Source: Halogranum amylolyticum (GTDB taxonomy: Archaea > Halobacteriota > Halobacteria > Halobacteriales > Haloferacaceae). Taken from it: a DNA stretch of 64,000 bases. Below are positions 25,411-35,445 of the stretch, piece after piece; position 1 is the first letter of the stretch; each line of letters opens with the position of its first letter. The notes under the pieces are model-generated. The model made no database searches, was not told the origin of the DNA, and saw nothing but the letters and a program-made list of their open reading frames with translations. The stretch covers positions 310,001 through 374,000 of the forward strand of contig NZ_FODV01000005.1 of NCBI RefSeq assembly GCF_900110465.1, written 5' to 3'. A program made the position numbers and the translations under genes.

Positions 25411-25417
25411 TATAAAA
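25411..25417 (+). promoter_or_regulatory. TATA box upstream of dimethylglycine oxidase
   Basis: A clean TATAAAA starts 3 bases after the sarcosine oxidase stop and 66 bases before the next ATG. It suggests that the dimethylglycine oxidase gene has its own promoter in addition to any read-through. Confidence 0.5.
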
Positions 25418-25476
25418 ACACCACAGCTAACGCACCCGGAGGCTTTTGCTCGATTCTCCGGGATTGTTGTACTACC

Positions 25477-27981
25477 ATGAGTGGTAGTGACACACTCCCG
25501 TCGTCGGCAGAGACGGTCATCGTCGGCGCCGGTTGTGTCGGTTGCAGTGCGGCGTACCATCTGAGCCAACTCGGTCGAGAGGACGTCGTCGTCGTCGAAC
25601 AGGGACCGCTGTTCGAGACGGGCGGATCGACGTCGCACGCCCCCGGCCTGGTGTTCCAGACCGCCGGCGACAAACTGATGTCGAAGATGGCGTCGTACAC
25701 GCGTGACCTCTACACAGAGCTGGACAGCTTCCGCAGCTGCGGCGGCATCGAGATCGCCTACACCGAGGAACGCTGGGACTTCCTCAAGCGAAAACGCGAG
25801 TGGGGGCGGTCGTTCGGCGTCGAAGACGGCGAACTCCTCTCACCGGAGGAGGTCGAAGCGGAGATCCCACAGGTGAACGCCGACGTCGTCCACGGCGGGT
25901 ACTACGTCCCCTCGGACGGGAAGGCCGACGCCGTCGGCGCGTCCGCGGCGATGGCAGAGCGCGCCCGCGAGAAGGGTGTGGAGTTCTACGGCAACACGAA
26001 GGTGACCGACCTCGACGTCGAGGACGGCCGAATCCGCGCCGTCGACACCGAGAAGGGTCGCATCGACGCCGATGAGGTGCTCGTAGCGACCAACATCTGG
26101 GGGCCGCTGTTCGGTGACATGGTCGACGTCGACATCCCGCTGATGCCGTGCGCCCACCAGTATCTCGTCTCCGACGAGCTCGACGAACTCGCCGGCGCAG
26201 ACCAGGAGATCGAGCAACCGCTCCTCCGTCATCAGGACGCGTCGCTGTACTTCCGACAACACGGCGAGTCCTACGGCGTCGGCTCGTACAACCACGAACC
26301 GCTGCTCGTCGAACCCGAGGACATCTACGGTCCCGACAAACTGGACGATCTCGGTCTCGAATATCCGTCGCTCCGGGAGTTCACGGAGGAACACTTCTAC
26401 GAGAACACCCACCCGGACCACGACCGGTCGGCGTACGACTGTGCGAAAGAGCTCGTCCCCGCGCTCGGTGACTGCGACTGGGAGACGGAGATGAACGGGA
26501 TGTTCTGTTTCACCACCGACGGGATGCCGGTCCTCGGCGAGACCGAGGACATCGACGGCCTGTGGTGGGCGCTCGCCGTCTGGGTGACCCAGTCCGGCGG
26601 CGTCGGCAACGTCGTCGCCGAGTGGATGGAGAACGGCGTCCCCCGCCTCGACGGCGACCTCGTCGACGTCACCGACGCACACATCTCGCGGTTCCAGGAC
26701 CACGCCGGCTCCCACGAGTACGTCCGTGACCGCGCGGCACAGCAGTACCAGGAGGTCTATCAGTTGATCCACCCGCGCGAACAGCCGGAGGGAAAGCGCG
26801 GACTGCGGCGGAGTCCGTACCACCCGCGACAGGAAGAGCTGGGCGCGGAGTTCTACGACAGCGACGGCTGGGAGTCCGCCCAGTGGTACGCAGCCAACGA
26901 GTCACTCGTCGAGGAGTACGACGTCCCCGACCGGCCCGAGTGGCTCTCGCAGAACTGGTCGAAGGCACACGGCGCGGAACACCAGGCCGTCCGCGACCGA
27001 GTCGGGATGTACGACCTGACCTCCTTCACTCCCATCGAGGTGACCGGCGACGGCGCCGCCGAGTTCCTGCAAGGGTTGCTCGCGAACGACGTCGACGTCT
27101 CACCGGGTCGCGTGCGCTACACACCGATGCTCAACGAGGCGGGTGGCCTGCTCGCGGACCTGACCGTCTCTCGGTTGGCGGAAGACCGGTTCCTCATCCT
27201 GACCGGCGGCGGTCGGTCCGGCAGCGAGCAGGGGCGCTGGATCAGCGAACACGCACCCGACGACGTCGACGTCACCGACCGGACCTCGGGGCTGTGCGGC
27301 CTCGGCGTCTGGGGGCCGAGCGCCCGCAAGACCCTTGAGGACCTCGTCGAGACCGACCTCTCTCACGACGAGTTCTCCTTCTTCAGCGTCCAGGAGACGC
27401 ATCTCGGGAGCATCCCGGTCATCATGCTCCGGGTGTCCTACGTCGGCGAACTCGGCTGGGAACTGTACGCGCCGATGGAGTACGGCGCAGAGCTCTGGGA
27501 CCAAGTGTGGGAGGCCGGCGAGGAGTACGACGTCGTCGCGATGGGCGATGCGACGCTCAACTCGATGAGTCTGGAGAAGGGATTCCGACTGTGGGGGACG
27601 GACATCACCCCCGAGTACAACCCCTACGAGGCGGGCATCGGCTTCGCCGTCGACCTCGACACCGACTTCGTCGGCAAGGAGGCGCTCGTCGAAGCGAAAG
27701 AGGCGGGGATCGACCAGAAGATCGTCCCCATCACGCTCGACGAACCGGGCGATGTCGTCGACACCGGCCGGCCGGTCGTCGCCGACGACGAGGTGATCGG
27801 CTACACGACGCGCGCCGACTACGGCTACAGCATCGACGCCGGCATCGCCTACAGCTACCTGCCGGTCGACTACGCCGAACCGGGGCAGTCCGTCGAGATC
27901 GAGTACGAGAACCGCACCTACGAGGCGACGGTCCGGGACGAGCCGCTGTTCGACCCCGACCGCGAGCGAATATTGCGCTAA
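25477..27981 (+). CDS. Dimethylglycine oxidase/dehydrogenase with folate-binding GcvT domain
   Basis: An 834-residue two-part enzyme. Residues 1-400 are an FAD oxidoreductase domain; VIVGAGCVGCSAAYHLSQLG is the FAD motif and GGSTSHAPGLVFQT carries His54, the covalent FAD site of this family. Residues 425-834 are a GcvT-like tetrahydrofolate-binding domain (LSYVGELGWELYAP type segment, here RVSYVGELGWELY). Size and many segments match the dimethylglycine oxidase of Arthrobacter globiformis as I remember it. It would convert dimethylglycine to sarcosine and load the methyl carbon onto folate. Sarcosine dehydrogenase is the alternative. Confidence 0.9.
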   Translation: MSGSDTLPSSAETVIVGAGCVGCSAAYHLSQLGREDVVVVEQGPLFETGGSTSHAPGLVFQTAGDKLMSKMASYTRDLYTELDSFRSCGGIEIAYTEERWDFLKRKREWGRSFGVEDGELLSPEEVEAEIPQVNADVVHGGYYVPSDGKADAVGASAAMAERAREKGVEFYGNTKVTDLDVEDGRIRAVDTEKGRIDADEVLVATNIWGPLFGDMVDVDIPLMPCAHQYLVSDELDELAGADQEIEQPLLRHQDASLYFRQHGESYGVGSYNHEPLLVEPEDIYGPDKLDDLGLEYPSLREFTEEHFYENTHPDHDRSAYDCAKELVPALGDCDWETEMNGMFCFTTDGMPVLGETEDIDGLWWALAVWVTQSGGVGNVVAEWMENGVPRLDGDLVDVTDAHISRFQDHAGSHEYVRDRAAQQYQEVYQLIHPREQPEGKRGLRRSPYHPRQEELGAEFYDSDGWESAQWYAANESLVEEYDVPDRPEWLSQNWSKAHGAEHQAVRDRVGMYDLTSFTPIEVTGDGAAEFLQGLLANDVDVSPGRVRYTPMLNEAGGLLADLTVSRLAEDRFLILTGGGRSGSEQGRWISEHAPDDVDVTDRTSGLCGLGVWGPSARKTLEDLVETDLSHDEFSFFSVQETHLGSIPVIMLRVSYVGELGWELYAPMEYGAELWDQVWEAGEEYDVVAMGDATLNSMSLEKGFRLWGTDITPEYNPYEAGIGFAVDLDTDFVGKEALVEAKEAGIDQKIVPITLDEPGDVVDTGRPVVADDEVIGYTTRADYGYSIDAGIAYSYLPVDYAEPGQSVEIEYENRTYEATVRDEPLFDPDRERILR

Positions 27982-28033
27982 CCAAAGCAAGCAGAAGCGT
28001 TCTTCCGACCCCACTCCGAATTCAACATCAACG

Positions 28034-29272
28034 ATGAGCCAGAACCACCTCGCGACAGTCGACTTCGCAGACATCGAACAGGCAGCCGAACGACTCGACG
28101 ACCCGAGCGTGGTGAAGCGGACGCCCGTCGAGCGGAGCACGTCCCTCGACGAGGTGACGGGCGGCGAGGTCCATCTGAAGATGGAGCATCTCCAGTGGAC
28201 GGGGTCGTTCAAGACGCGCGGGGCGTACAACAAGATCCGACAGTGCGTCGAGGCCGACGACGTCGAACGGACCGTCGCCGCCAGCGCCGGCAACCACGCG
28301 CAGGGCGTCGCGCTCGCATCGACGAAACTCGGCGTCGACTCCACCATCGTCATGCCGAAGACCGCCCCGCAGACGAAGGTCGACGCGACCCGTGGCTACG
28401 GAGCGGAGGTGGAGCTCGTCGGGAGCAACTTCCAGGAGGCGATGTCGTTCGCGAAGGAACTCGTGAGCGAGAGCGACGCCGAGTTCGTCCACGCCTACGA
28501 CGACCCCGCCATCGTCGCCGGCCAGGGAACGCTCGGCGTCGAGATGTACGAGGACCTGCCGGACGTCGACACCGTCGTCGTCCCCATCGGCGGCGGCGGT
28601 CTCATCTCCGGCATCGCGACGGCGTTCTCGGAGCTCTCGCCCGACACGCGCATCGTCGGCGTGCAGGCGGTCGGCGCGTCGACCGTCCCCGACAGCCTCG
28701 ACAAGGGGATTCCACAGACGCTCGACTCGGTCGACACCATCGCCGACGGCATCGCCACCGGCGGCATCTCCGAGCTCACGCTCTCGCTCATCGAGGAGCA
28801 CGTCGACGAGGTGGTGACGGTCACCGACGGCGAGATCGCTCGAGCCGTCCTCTATCTGCTCGAACGCGCGAAGCAGGTCGTCGAGGGCGCGGGCGCGGCC
28901 TCCGTCGCCGCCGTCATGAGCGACGAACTCGACGTCCGCGGCGAGACAGTGATGCCGCTGCTCTGCGGCGGCAACCTCGACATGACGATGCTGAAGACGG
29001 TGCTCGTCCACGCGCTGACCGAACGCGAACAGCTGCTCCGCCTGCGCGTCCGCATCGACGACCAACCCGGCAAGATGGAGGAGGTGTCGGGCGTCATCGC
29101 CGACCACGGGGCGAACATCCAGACCATCCGCCACGAACGCTCCGCGCCGGAGCTCGACGTCGGCGAGGCCTATCTCGTCTTCCAGATCGAGACGAGCGGG
29201 GCCGAACACGCCCGTCGCATCATCCGGACCATCCGCGGTCACGACTACGAGGTCCGCCACATCAACGCCTGA
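28034..29272 (+). CDS. ilvA: Threonine/serine ammonia-lyase with ACT domain
   Basis: A 412-residue PLP enzyme of the catabolic TdcB/IlvA type. Lys60 in TGSFKTRGAYN binds the cofactor, ASAGNHAQGVA holds the substrate loop and PIGGGGLISG grips the phosphate. A C-terminal ACT-like domain begins near residue 330 (LLRLRVRIDDQPGKMEE). It deaminates threonine to 2-oxobutyrate and commonly serine to pyruvate. Placed 52 bases after dimethylglycine oxidase and near glyA, it is well suited to finish betaine breakdown by removing serine; isoleucine synthesis is the alternative role. Confidence 0.9.
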   Translation: MSQNHLATVDFADIEQAAERLDDPSVVKRTPVERSTSLDEVTGGEVHLKMEHLQWTGSFKTRGAYNKIRQCVEADDVERTVAASAGNHAQGVALASTKLGVDSTIVMPKTAPQTKVDATRGYGAEVELVGSNFQEAMSFAKELVSESDAEFVHAYDDPAIVAGQGTLGVEMYEDLPDVDTVVVPIGGGGLISGIATAFSELSPDTRIVGVQAVGASTVPDSLDKGIPQTLDSVDTIADGIATGGISELTLSLIEEHVDEVVTVTDGEIARAVLYLLERAKQVVEGAGAASVAAVMSDELDVRGETVMPLLCGGNLDMTMLKTVLVHALTEREQLLRLRVRIDDQPGKMEEVSGVIADHGANIQTIRHERSAPELDVGEAYLVFQIETSGAEHARRIIRTIRGHDYEVRHINA

Positions 29273-29300
29273 GCGTAGTCTCCGTGCGGTCCGAGGCGGT

Positions 29301-29308
29301 CTTTTTTC
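29301..29308 (+). terminator. T-rich terminator after ilvA
   Basis: A run of six T residues (29302-29307) lies 29 bases past the ilvA stop within a pyrimidine-rich stretch. Oligo-T tracts of this kind end transcription in archaea without a hairpin. Confidence 0.45.
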
Positions 29309-29322
29309 TCCCTCCATCCTTT

Positions 29323-29335
29323 GACCCCACTTAAG
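29323..29335 (+). promoter_or_regulatory. GACCCC(n)ACTT-AA motif upstream of the BCCT transporter
   Basis: GACCCCACTTAAG lies about 23 bases upstream of a TATA-like ATTTTTATCC (29358-29367). It is the third copy of the motif seen upstream of the Rieske and sarcosine oxidase genes. An activator site in front of the promoter is the simplest reading. Confidence 0.45.
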
Positions 29336-29357
29336 CAGGTTAGTCGAGTAAACCTGC
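29335..29357. promoter_or_regulatory. Inverted repeat in BCCT promoter
   Basis: Arms GCAGGTT (29335-29341) and AACCTGC (29351-29357) are perfect complements separated by nine bases, directly upstream of the TATA-like box. This looks like a binding site for a dimeric regulator. Confidence 0.4.
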
Positions 29358-29395
29358 ATTTTTATCCGGCATTAGGAGACACCATGGAGTAGTCG

Positions 29396-29415
29396 TGGCA
29401 TGAATTATCATACCA
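29396..29415. promoter_or_regulatory. Near-palindrome at the expected BCCT transcript start
   Basis: The 20-base sequence from 29396 has 8-base arms (TGGCATGA / TCATACCA) with one mismatch. It lies about 30 bases after the TATA-like box, where a repressor or osmotic-stress regulator could act. An ATG inside it opens a 20-codon frame (29400-29462) in what would be a leader of about 115 bases; I do not call it a gene. Confidence 0.35.
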
Positions 29416-29508
29416 CGTATCTCGCGGCGGAGTCGACCGACGGTGGCCTCCGTTCGTGGTGAACTGACGCAGTACAATCAACGACAGGACGAAACAGCAG
29501 AACCAACA

Positions 29509-31215
29509 ATGAGTCAAGAGCAAAAACGAGGGAAGGTTGGCGAGTTCGTCGACGAGATCGACCCGCTCGTGTTCGGGTTCGGCATCCTGACGGCCGTCGG
29601 GTTCCTGATCTACGTCGCCATCGTCGGCCCAGAGCAGGCCGGCTCCCTCATGAGTGGTATCAACAACTGGTTATGGACGAACTTTTCGTGGTTCTATCTC
29701 TCGGCGATGTTGATCTTCGTCGGGTTCACCACGTTCCTCATCTTCGGGCCGTGGGGGAAGATCAAACTCGGGCCCGAGGACGCAGAGCCGAAGCACAGTT
29801 TCGCGACGTACTTCGCGATGTTCTTCTCGGCGGGTATCGCCGCCGGTATCGTCTTCTGGGGCCCCGCAGAGTCGATCTTCCACTACGGGTACGGCACACC
29901 GTTGACGGGTGAGAACGCGGGCGACACGGCGAACATGATCGGCTCGCTACAGTACACCTTCTTCCACTGGGGCATCTCGGCATGGGCAGGGTACCTCATC
30001 GTCGGCGTCCCGATCGGCTACTTCGCCCACAAGAAGGGCGCGCCGTTCAAGTTCTCGACGGTCATCGCCCCGCTCATCGGCGTCGAGAACCTCGACGACA
30101 GCTACGCGGCGAAGGTGGTCGACCTCGTCGCCGTCTTCGGGACGATGGGCGGGATCGCGACCTCGCTGGGGTTCATCGGCCAACAGTTGCTGATGGGGAT
30201 GGACTATCAGTTCGGGTCGGTGACGTCGCCGAACCAGGAGGCGTCGGCGCTCCCGCTCGACATCTTCGGGATGCCGCTCGGCGACATCGGCGTCATCGTC
30301 GTCATCGTCGGCGTCACGACCGTCTTTACCCTCTCGGTGGTGAGCGGCGTCGAGAAGGGTATCAAGCGACTCTCACAACTGAACGTCATCGTCTTCCTGT
30401 TGTTGGGTGTCGCCACGTTCGCCATCGGATTGCTGAACGGACTCGGTTCGTTCGTGCTCAACATCGGTACGCAGGCCATCGGCGAGTATCTCGGTAACTT
30501 CATCCAGATGAGCCTGTTCACCGGAGCCGACGGCGGCGGCGAGTTCGTCGGTTCGTGGACCGTCTTCTACTGGGCGTGGTGGTTTTCGTGGGCACCGTTC
30601 TCGGGCATCTTCCTCGCGAAGATCTCGAAGGGCCGGACCATCCGCGAGGTGACGTTCGTCGGCGTCATCGCGACGACGCTGGCGACGGTGCCGTGGTTCA
30701 TGGTGATCGGCGGGATGTCGATGCGACTCCAGCAGCTCGGGCAGGCCGACATCCTCGGGGCGCTCACCCGCTACGGCGGCAACGAGGCCGTCTCGGGCTA
30801 CCCGCTTTTCGGCGCGCTCGAACCGTTCGGCGCGCTCCTCTCGGGGCTGTTCTTCATGCTCGTGATCACCTTCTTCGTCACCTCCGCCGACTCCTCGACG
30901 CTCGGCATCGCGATGCTGACCACGGGCGGGAAGGAGGACCCTTCCGAGATCAACCGCCTCGTCTGGGGTGTTCTACAGGGTCTCGTCGCGGCCGTCCTCA
31001 TCGTCATCGGCGGGACGAACGCGCTCCAGCAGGCCGCCATCATCACCGGGGGGCCGGTCGCCGTCGTCGGTCTCGTCGGCATCTACGGGATGATAAAGGA
31101 GTTCAGCAGCGTCCACGGCCGGGTGCTCGTCCAAGAGGGCGCGGACGTCCGTGGCGACGACATGCTCGTCGGCGGCCGCAAGAGCGGCGGCGGAACCGTC
31201 TCGGAAGACGACTGA
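29509..31215 (+). CDS. BCCT family betaine/choline/carnitine transporter
   Basis: A 568-residue, roughly 12-helix secondary transporter of the BCCT family (BetT/OpuD/CaiT). The family signature around residues 360-390 (YWAWWFSWAPFSGIFLAKIS, then GRTIREV) is intact, with the Trp residues that form the cation-pi cage for trimethylammonium groups. The N-terminal segment FGPWGKIKLGPEDAEPKHS is also typical. Likely driven by sodium. A long upstream leader holds two inverted repeats. Sitting between ilvA and glyA, it probably brings in glycine betaine as food as well as osmolyte. The ATG at 29509 gives the family start. Confidence 0.93.
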   Translation: MSQEQKRGKVGEFVDEIDPLVFGFGILTAVGFLIYVAIVGPEQAGSLMSGINNWLWTNFSWFYLSAMLIFVGFTTFLIFGPWGKIKLGPEDAEPKHSFATYFAMFFSAGIAAGIVFWGPAESIFHYGYGTPLTGENAGDTANMIGSLQYTFFHWGISAWAGYLIVGVPIGYFAHKKGAPFKFSTVIAPLIGVENLDDSYAAKVVDLVAVFGTMGGIATSLGFIGQQLLMGMDYQFGSVTSPNQEASALPLDIFGMPLGDIGVIVVIVGVTTVFTLSVVSGVEKGIKRLSQLNVIVFLLLGVATFAIGLLNGLGSFVLNIGTQAIGEYLGNFIQMSLFTGADGGGEFVGSWTVFYWAWWFSWAPFSGIFLAKISKGRTIREVTFVGVIATTLATVPWFMVIGGMSMRLQQLGQADILGALTRYGGNEAVSGYPLFGALEPFGALLSGLFFMLVITFFVTSADSSTLGIAMLTTGGKEDPSEINRLVWGVLQGLVAAVLIVIGGTNALQQAAIITGGPVAVVGLVGIYGMIKEFSSVHGRVLVQEGADVRGDDMLVGGRKSGGGTVSEDD

Positions 31216-31275
31216 ACCGCTGCGGCGGCGGCCGAGTGAACTCATCTCTCCGCTCTTCTCGCTTCTTCCGACGCC

Positions 31276-32244
31276 TCAACTCGGCGACGCCTCGGTCGCC
31301 GTCGACGGCCGTGTGACGTGGATCCGCGTCCAGTACACCTCCTCGTCGTACCGGACGAGATACGTCCCGTCGACGCTCGGAGGGTCGTCTCCGGTCTCGC
31401 TTCCGGCGTACTCGACGTCGTCTCGCGACCGGAAGCGCGATCCCAACCGACGCATCGCGTCGGGGAGCGGGTGGTCGGCGGGGACGACATAGCCGTCGTC
31501 TCCGTCGACCGCCTCGGCGACGATCTCCCGTTCGGCCGCCGAGAGTCCCGACAGCGTGAACTCGTACCGTTCGCGGAGCTCGCGTCCGAGCGTCGCCGCG
31601 GAGTCGGCGACGACCGAGGCCGTGTACTCGTAGGTCCGCAGCGGCGTCTCGCGGGAGCCGTCGACCGAGAACTCGCCGCGCGTCTCCGCGTCCCAGACGA
31701 CGACCGAGTACGCCGGGTCGGGGACGAGCGCGGAGTCGGGGACGTGCGCGTCGAGGTAGCGGACCGACGTGCCGAAGCCGAGAAAGCCGGGGTCGTCCCA
31801 GCCGCGCCGCTCGAACACCGCTCTATCCACCTCCGGGAGGTCCGCGTACGCGACCGACTCCTCGTCCGCGACGTCTCCCTCGGCCGGGTCCAAGACGACG
31901 AAGAACGTCGTCGCCGGTCGCGAGTCGACGACGTCGACCGAGAGTTCGTACACCCCGTCCTCGAAGACGAACGGGCGGTCTGCGGGGAACGGCGGTTCAG
32001 TGTCGTCGACTCTCGTCGGCCCGTCGTCGACGGCGGCGCGCACGAGGTCGTACTCGGGGCTCTCCTCGTCGACGCCGCGTCCGTAGGTCCGCCGCGTCGC
32101 GATGGTGGCGTCGGAGACCGGTTCCATCCGGAGCGAGGCGGTCGGGAGGGTTCCTACGGCGGTCTCGGCGCCGAAGCCGAGACAGCCGGCGAGTCCGGAG
32201 AGCGTGAGGACGGCACCGGAGGCGAGGAGGGTGCGACGGTGCAT
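31276..32244 (-). CDS. Predicted Tat-type lipoprotein, function unknown
   Basis: A 322-residue exported protein. The start MHRRTLLASGAVLTLSGLAGC has paired arginines and a lipobox at residues 18-21, so Tat export and lipid anchoring are likely. The mature part is acidic, with strands such as FVFEDGVYELSVDVVDSRPA and YSVVVWDAETRGEFSVDG. I recognise no catalytic motif. Its stop faces the BCCT stop across 60 bases, so it is probably unrelated to betaine use. The gene is secure; the function is not known. Confidence 0.8.
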   Translation of the reverse strand: MHRRTLLASGAVLTLSGLAGCLGFGAETAVGTLPTASLRMEPVSDATIATRRTYGRGVDEESPEYDLVRAAVDDGPTRVDDTEPPFPADRPFVFEDGVYELSVDVVDSRPATTFFVVLDPAEGDVADEESVAYADLPEVDRAVFERRGWDDPGFLGFGTSVRYLDAHVPDSALVPDPAYSVVVWDAETRGEFSVDGSRETPLRTYEYTASVVADSAATLGRELRERYEFTLSGLSAAEREIVAEAVDGDDGYVVPADHPLPDAMRRLGSRFRSRDDVEYAGSETGDDPPSVDGTYLVRYDEEVYWTRIHVTRPSTATEASPS

Positions 32245-32353
32245 ACCCGAGAGAGCACCGTCCGGAGAGAAAAGTGTCGGGATGACTGAAAGAGCGGCTG
32301 TACCTATCGTTCCGGAGAGGGCCGAAGCCAGGACCGACGACTCGGCGGCGACG

Positions 32354-33598
32354 CTACTCGTAGACGGGGAACTCGTCGCATAGTCGTTCGACGCGCCAAC
32401 TCGCCTCCCGCTTCACCTCGTCGTCGGTGGGGTCGTCGAGCACGTTCGCGACGACTTCGCCGACAGCCTCCATCTCCTCCTCGCCGAACCCGCGAGTCGT
32501 GACCGCGGGCGTCCCGATGCGGATGCCGCTCGTCACCATCGGCGAGCGCGTCTCGCCGGGCACCGTGTTCTTGTTGATCACGAGGCCGACGTCGTCGAGC
32601 GCCGCCTCGGCCTCCTTCCCCGTGAGCTCCGGATGCGACTCCCGGAGATCGACGAGGAGGAGATGTTTGTCGGTGCCGCCGGAGACGAGCGAGAGGCCGT
32701 GGTCCTGCAGCACCGACGCGAGCGTCTTGGCGTTGTCGACGACCTGCCGGGCGTACTCTTCGAACTCCGGTTCGAGCGCCTCGCCGAAGCCGACGGCCTT
32801 GCCCGCGACGTTGTGCATCAGCGGTCCACCCTGCGATCCGGGGAACACCGCGCTGTCGACGTCGTCGGCGTGCTCCTCGGTGCACATGATGATGCCGCCG
32901 CGACCGGCGCGGATGGTCTTGTGCGTGCTGCCGGTGACGAAGTCGGCGTGTGGAACCGGGTTGGCGTGGACGCCCGCGGCGACGAGTCCCGTGATGTGGG
33001 CGATGTCGGAGAGGTGGTAAGCGTCGACCTCGTCGGCGATCGACTCGAAGCGCTCGAAGTCGAACTCCCGCGGGTACGCCGACGACCCGCTGACGACGAG
33101 GTCCGGATCGAACTCGTGGGCGTGCCGAGCCAACTCATCGTAGTCGACGTAGCCCGTCTCGGGGTCGACCTCGTACTGTTCGACGTCGTACAGTTGCCCC
33201 GAGAAGTTGACCGCGTGGCCGTGGCTGAGGTGGCCGCCGTGCGAGAGCGACAGCGAGAGGATCTTGTCGCCGGGTTCGAGTACTGAGAAGTAGACGCCCA
33301 TGTTCGCCTGCGTGCCGGAGTGCGGCTGGACGTTGACGTGCTCTGCGCCCCACAGTTCCTCGGCGCGCTCGATGGCGAGGTTCTCGACCTCGTCGACGTG
33401 CTGACAGCCGCCGTAGTAGCGCGCGCCGGGGTAGCCTTCGGCGTACTTGTTCGTGAGAACCGAGCCCTGCGCTTCGAGCACCGCCTCCGAGACGTGGTTC
33501 TCCGAGGCGATCATCCCGAGCGCCGACTCCTGTCGTTCGCGTTCGTGGTCGATCGCTTCGCTCACCTTCGGGTCGGTCTGCCGTAGTTCCCGTGCCAT
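32354..33598 (-). CDS. glyA: Serine hydroxymethyltransferase
   Basis: A 414-residue PLP enzyme that interconverts glycine and serine using methylene-tetrahydrofolate. Lys227 in [13 protein letters not shown] binds the cofactor; PGARYYGG and QPHSGTQAN are the family's substrate and interface loops. The ATG at 33596-33598 begins [16 protein letters not shown], the proper start, although the frame stays open upstream. It serves general one-carbon metabolism, and here it also completes betaine breakdown by joining glycine with the folate-bound carbon from dimethylglycine. It is divergent from ridA. Confidence 0.95.
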   Translation of the reverse strand: MARELRQTDPKVSEAIDHERERQESALGMIASENHVSEAVLEAQGSVLTNKYAEGYPGARYYGGCQHVDEVENLAIERAEELWGAEHVNVQPHSGTQANMGVYFSVLEPGDKILSLSLSHGGHLSHGHAVNFSGQLYDVEQYEVDPETGYVDYDELARHAHEFDPDLVVSGSSAYPREFDFERFESIADEVDAYHLSDIAHITGLVAAGVHANPVPHADFVTGSTHKTIRAGRGGIIMCTEEHADDVDSAVFPGSQGGPLMHNVAGKAVGFGEALEPEFEEYARQVVDNAKTLASVLQDHGLSLVSGGTDKHLLLVDLRESHPELTGKEAEAALDDVGLVINKNTVPGETRSPMVTSGIRIGTPAVTTRGFGEEEMEAVGEVVANVLDDPTDDEVKREASWRVERLCDEFPVYE

Positions 33599-33760
33599 AT
33601 GTTGACGGATTGCGACCGGGTCGGATACCGTTCCGGGTGTTTCACTGAGGGTGTTTTTGACGGGTGACCGAGGAGGGTGCTGACGGCGACCGTTGGCGTT
33701 CAAAGACGGGTTGACTGATACAGACGCACGCTTACCTGTGGCCGTGTACACGTTCGGAGT

Positions 33761-34141
<381 letters not shown>

Positions 34142-34294
34142 CTCGGCGGCGGACAGACGACTCCGCCGCCCGGCCGACGGCGACACTCCGACGCACAGGC
34201 GACGTCCCAGCGACACCCTGACGACGGGACGTTGAAAACCACCTTGCGCTCTGCACCTACACCGACAAGTGTGTCCCGTGCGTAGACGCCGCTG

Positions 34295-34822
34295 ATGGTT
34301 CGTTGTCAACGGTGTCGACTCGACTGCGTCGAGACGGACGGCCCGCTGTCGGGCGGCGGCGACGGTCGGGAGCCGACTCTCTGCCCCGTCTGCCGACTCG
34401 AACGGTCGTCGCCGGACGTGACGCTTCCTCCGGCGATCTACAGACGGGCGCGACTCCTCCTCGGGTTCGAGACGTCGGCGACGGTCCGGTCGCGACTCGT
34501 CGACGCCGTCGAACCGGAGACTGCGCCCGAGTCGGTCGCAGGGGGAGCAGCGACCACGCTTCGCGTCGACCGGCTCCGCCGGATCGGGCGAGTGCTCGGC
34601 CTGCAGGCGCAGGAGGCGGAGCAACTCACCGCACGCGAACTGCGCCAGTACGTCGTCGACGCCGCCGACGTCGACGACAGTCCGGCCTCCTCGTTCCGCA
34701 AGGAGACGCTGGTGGAGGTGACGGTCCACGTCGCCGACGCCGTCGCCCCGACGGCGGACCGAGGGACCGACGGGGAGCACCGGAGCCCCGACTCGCGCGA
34801 GGAGTTCGACCTCTCGCCGTAA
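34295..34822 (+). CDS. Hypothetical zinc-ribbon protein
   Basis: A 175-residue protein with an N-terminal zinc ribbon: CQRC at residues 4-7 and CPVC near residue 31. The rest is helical and charged, with a segment [20 protein letters not shown] and no membrane part. I recognise no family. It ends 40 bases before the thioesterase. An open frame also exists on the opposite strand, but this strand has the paired cysteines and the acidic bias of true genes. A DNA-binding role is possible but not shown. Confidence 0.6.
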   Translation: MVRCQRCRLDCVETDGPLSGGGDGREPTLCPVCRLERSSPDVTLPPAIYRRARLLLGFETSATVRSRLVDAVEPETAPESVAGGAATTLRVDRLRRIGRVLGLQAQEAEQLTARELRQYVVDAADVDDSPASSFRKETLVEVTVHVADAVAPTADRGTDGEHRSPDSREEFDLSP

Positions 34823-34862
34823 CCCAACACGCTCATCCCCGGCGACGGAGAACCGTCGTCCA

Positions 34863-35318
34863 ATGAGCGATCTGATGGACACCTACATCGAGAACCGGCA
34901 TCTCGTCCAGCCGAACCACACCAACAACTACGACGTCGCCCACGGGGGGAACGTGCTGAAGTGGATGGACGTCGTCGGCGCGCTCTCGGCGATGCGGTGT
35001 GCGGAGATGACCTGCGTCACCGCGCGGATGGAAGAGGTGAACTTCGTCCAGTCGATCCCCCGCGGGAAGTCCGCACTCATCCAGGCCTACGCCTACGAGA
35101 CGGGGCGCACGAGCGTCCGCGTCCGGATCAAAGCCTATCGGGAGGACCCCCAGACCGGCGACCGCGAACTAACGACCGAGTCGCACTTCGTCTACGTCGC
35201 CATCGACGACGAACTCGAACCGACGCCCGTGCCGGAGCTCACCGTCAGCACCGACGAAGGTGCGGAGCTCCAGCGGGAGGCCCAGATGGACGCCGAAGAG
35301 CTCTACAACGGGAACTGA
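34863..35318 (+). CDS. Hotdog-fold acyl-CoA thioesterase
   Basis: A 151-residue thioesterase of the YciA/acyl-CoA hydrolase group. The start [23 protein letters not shown] contains the catalytic Asn/Asp-type motif and the GG-x3-WMD turn of the family. [21 protein letters not shown] is the conserved central strand-helix unit. It splits acyl-CoA into free acid and CoA in the cytosol; chain preference is unknown. The length matches single-hotdog members that work as hexamers. The ATG at 34863 directly precedes the first strand. Confidence 0.9.
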   Translation: MSDLMDTYIENRHLVQPNHTNNYDVAHGGNVLKWMDVVGALSAMRCAEMTCVTARMEEVNFVQSIPRGKSALIQAYAYETGRTSVRVRIKAYREDPQTGDRELTTESHFVYVAIDDELEPTPVPELTVSTDEGAELQREAQMDAEELYNGN

Positions 35319-35445
35319 GTCCGAGAACGTCACGGTCAGGTCAGCGTCGAACAGGTTCAGAACCCCGATAGTCGGCCACAAGAGACGATTCTTCGACCGC
35401 TATCGTCTTGTATCGGTAGCCGTTACCGCGTCACGTACAGACTGT

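Noticed and set aside
28007..28015. Fourth GACCCCACT string before ilvA
   Set aside because: Only 18 bases from the ATG and without the following TT-AA; too close to act as an upstream site, so probably chance.
34438..34863. Minus-strand frame opposite the zinc-ribbon gene at 34295
   Set aside because: The plus-strand frame has paired CxxC motifs and acidic bias; the minus frame is serine-rich without motifs.
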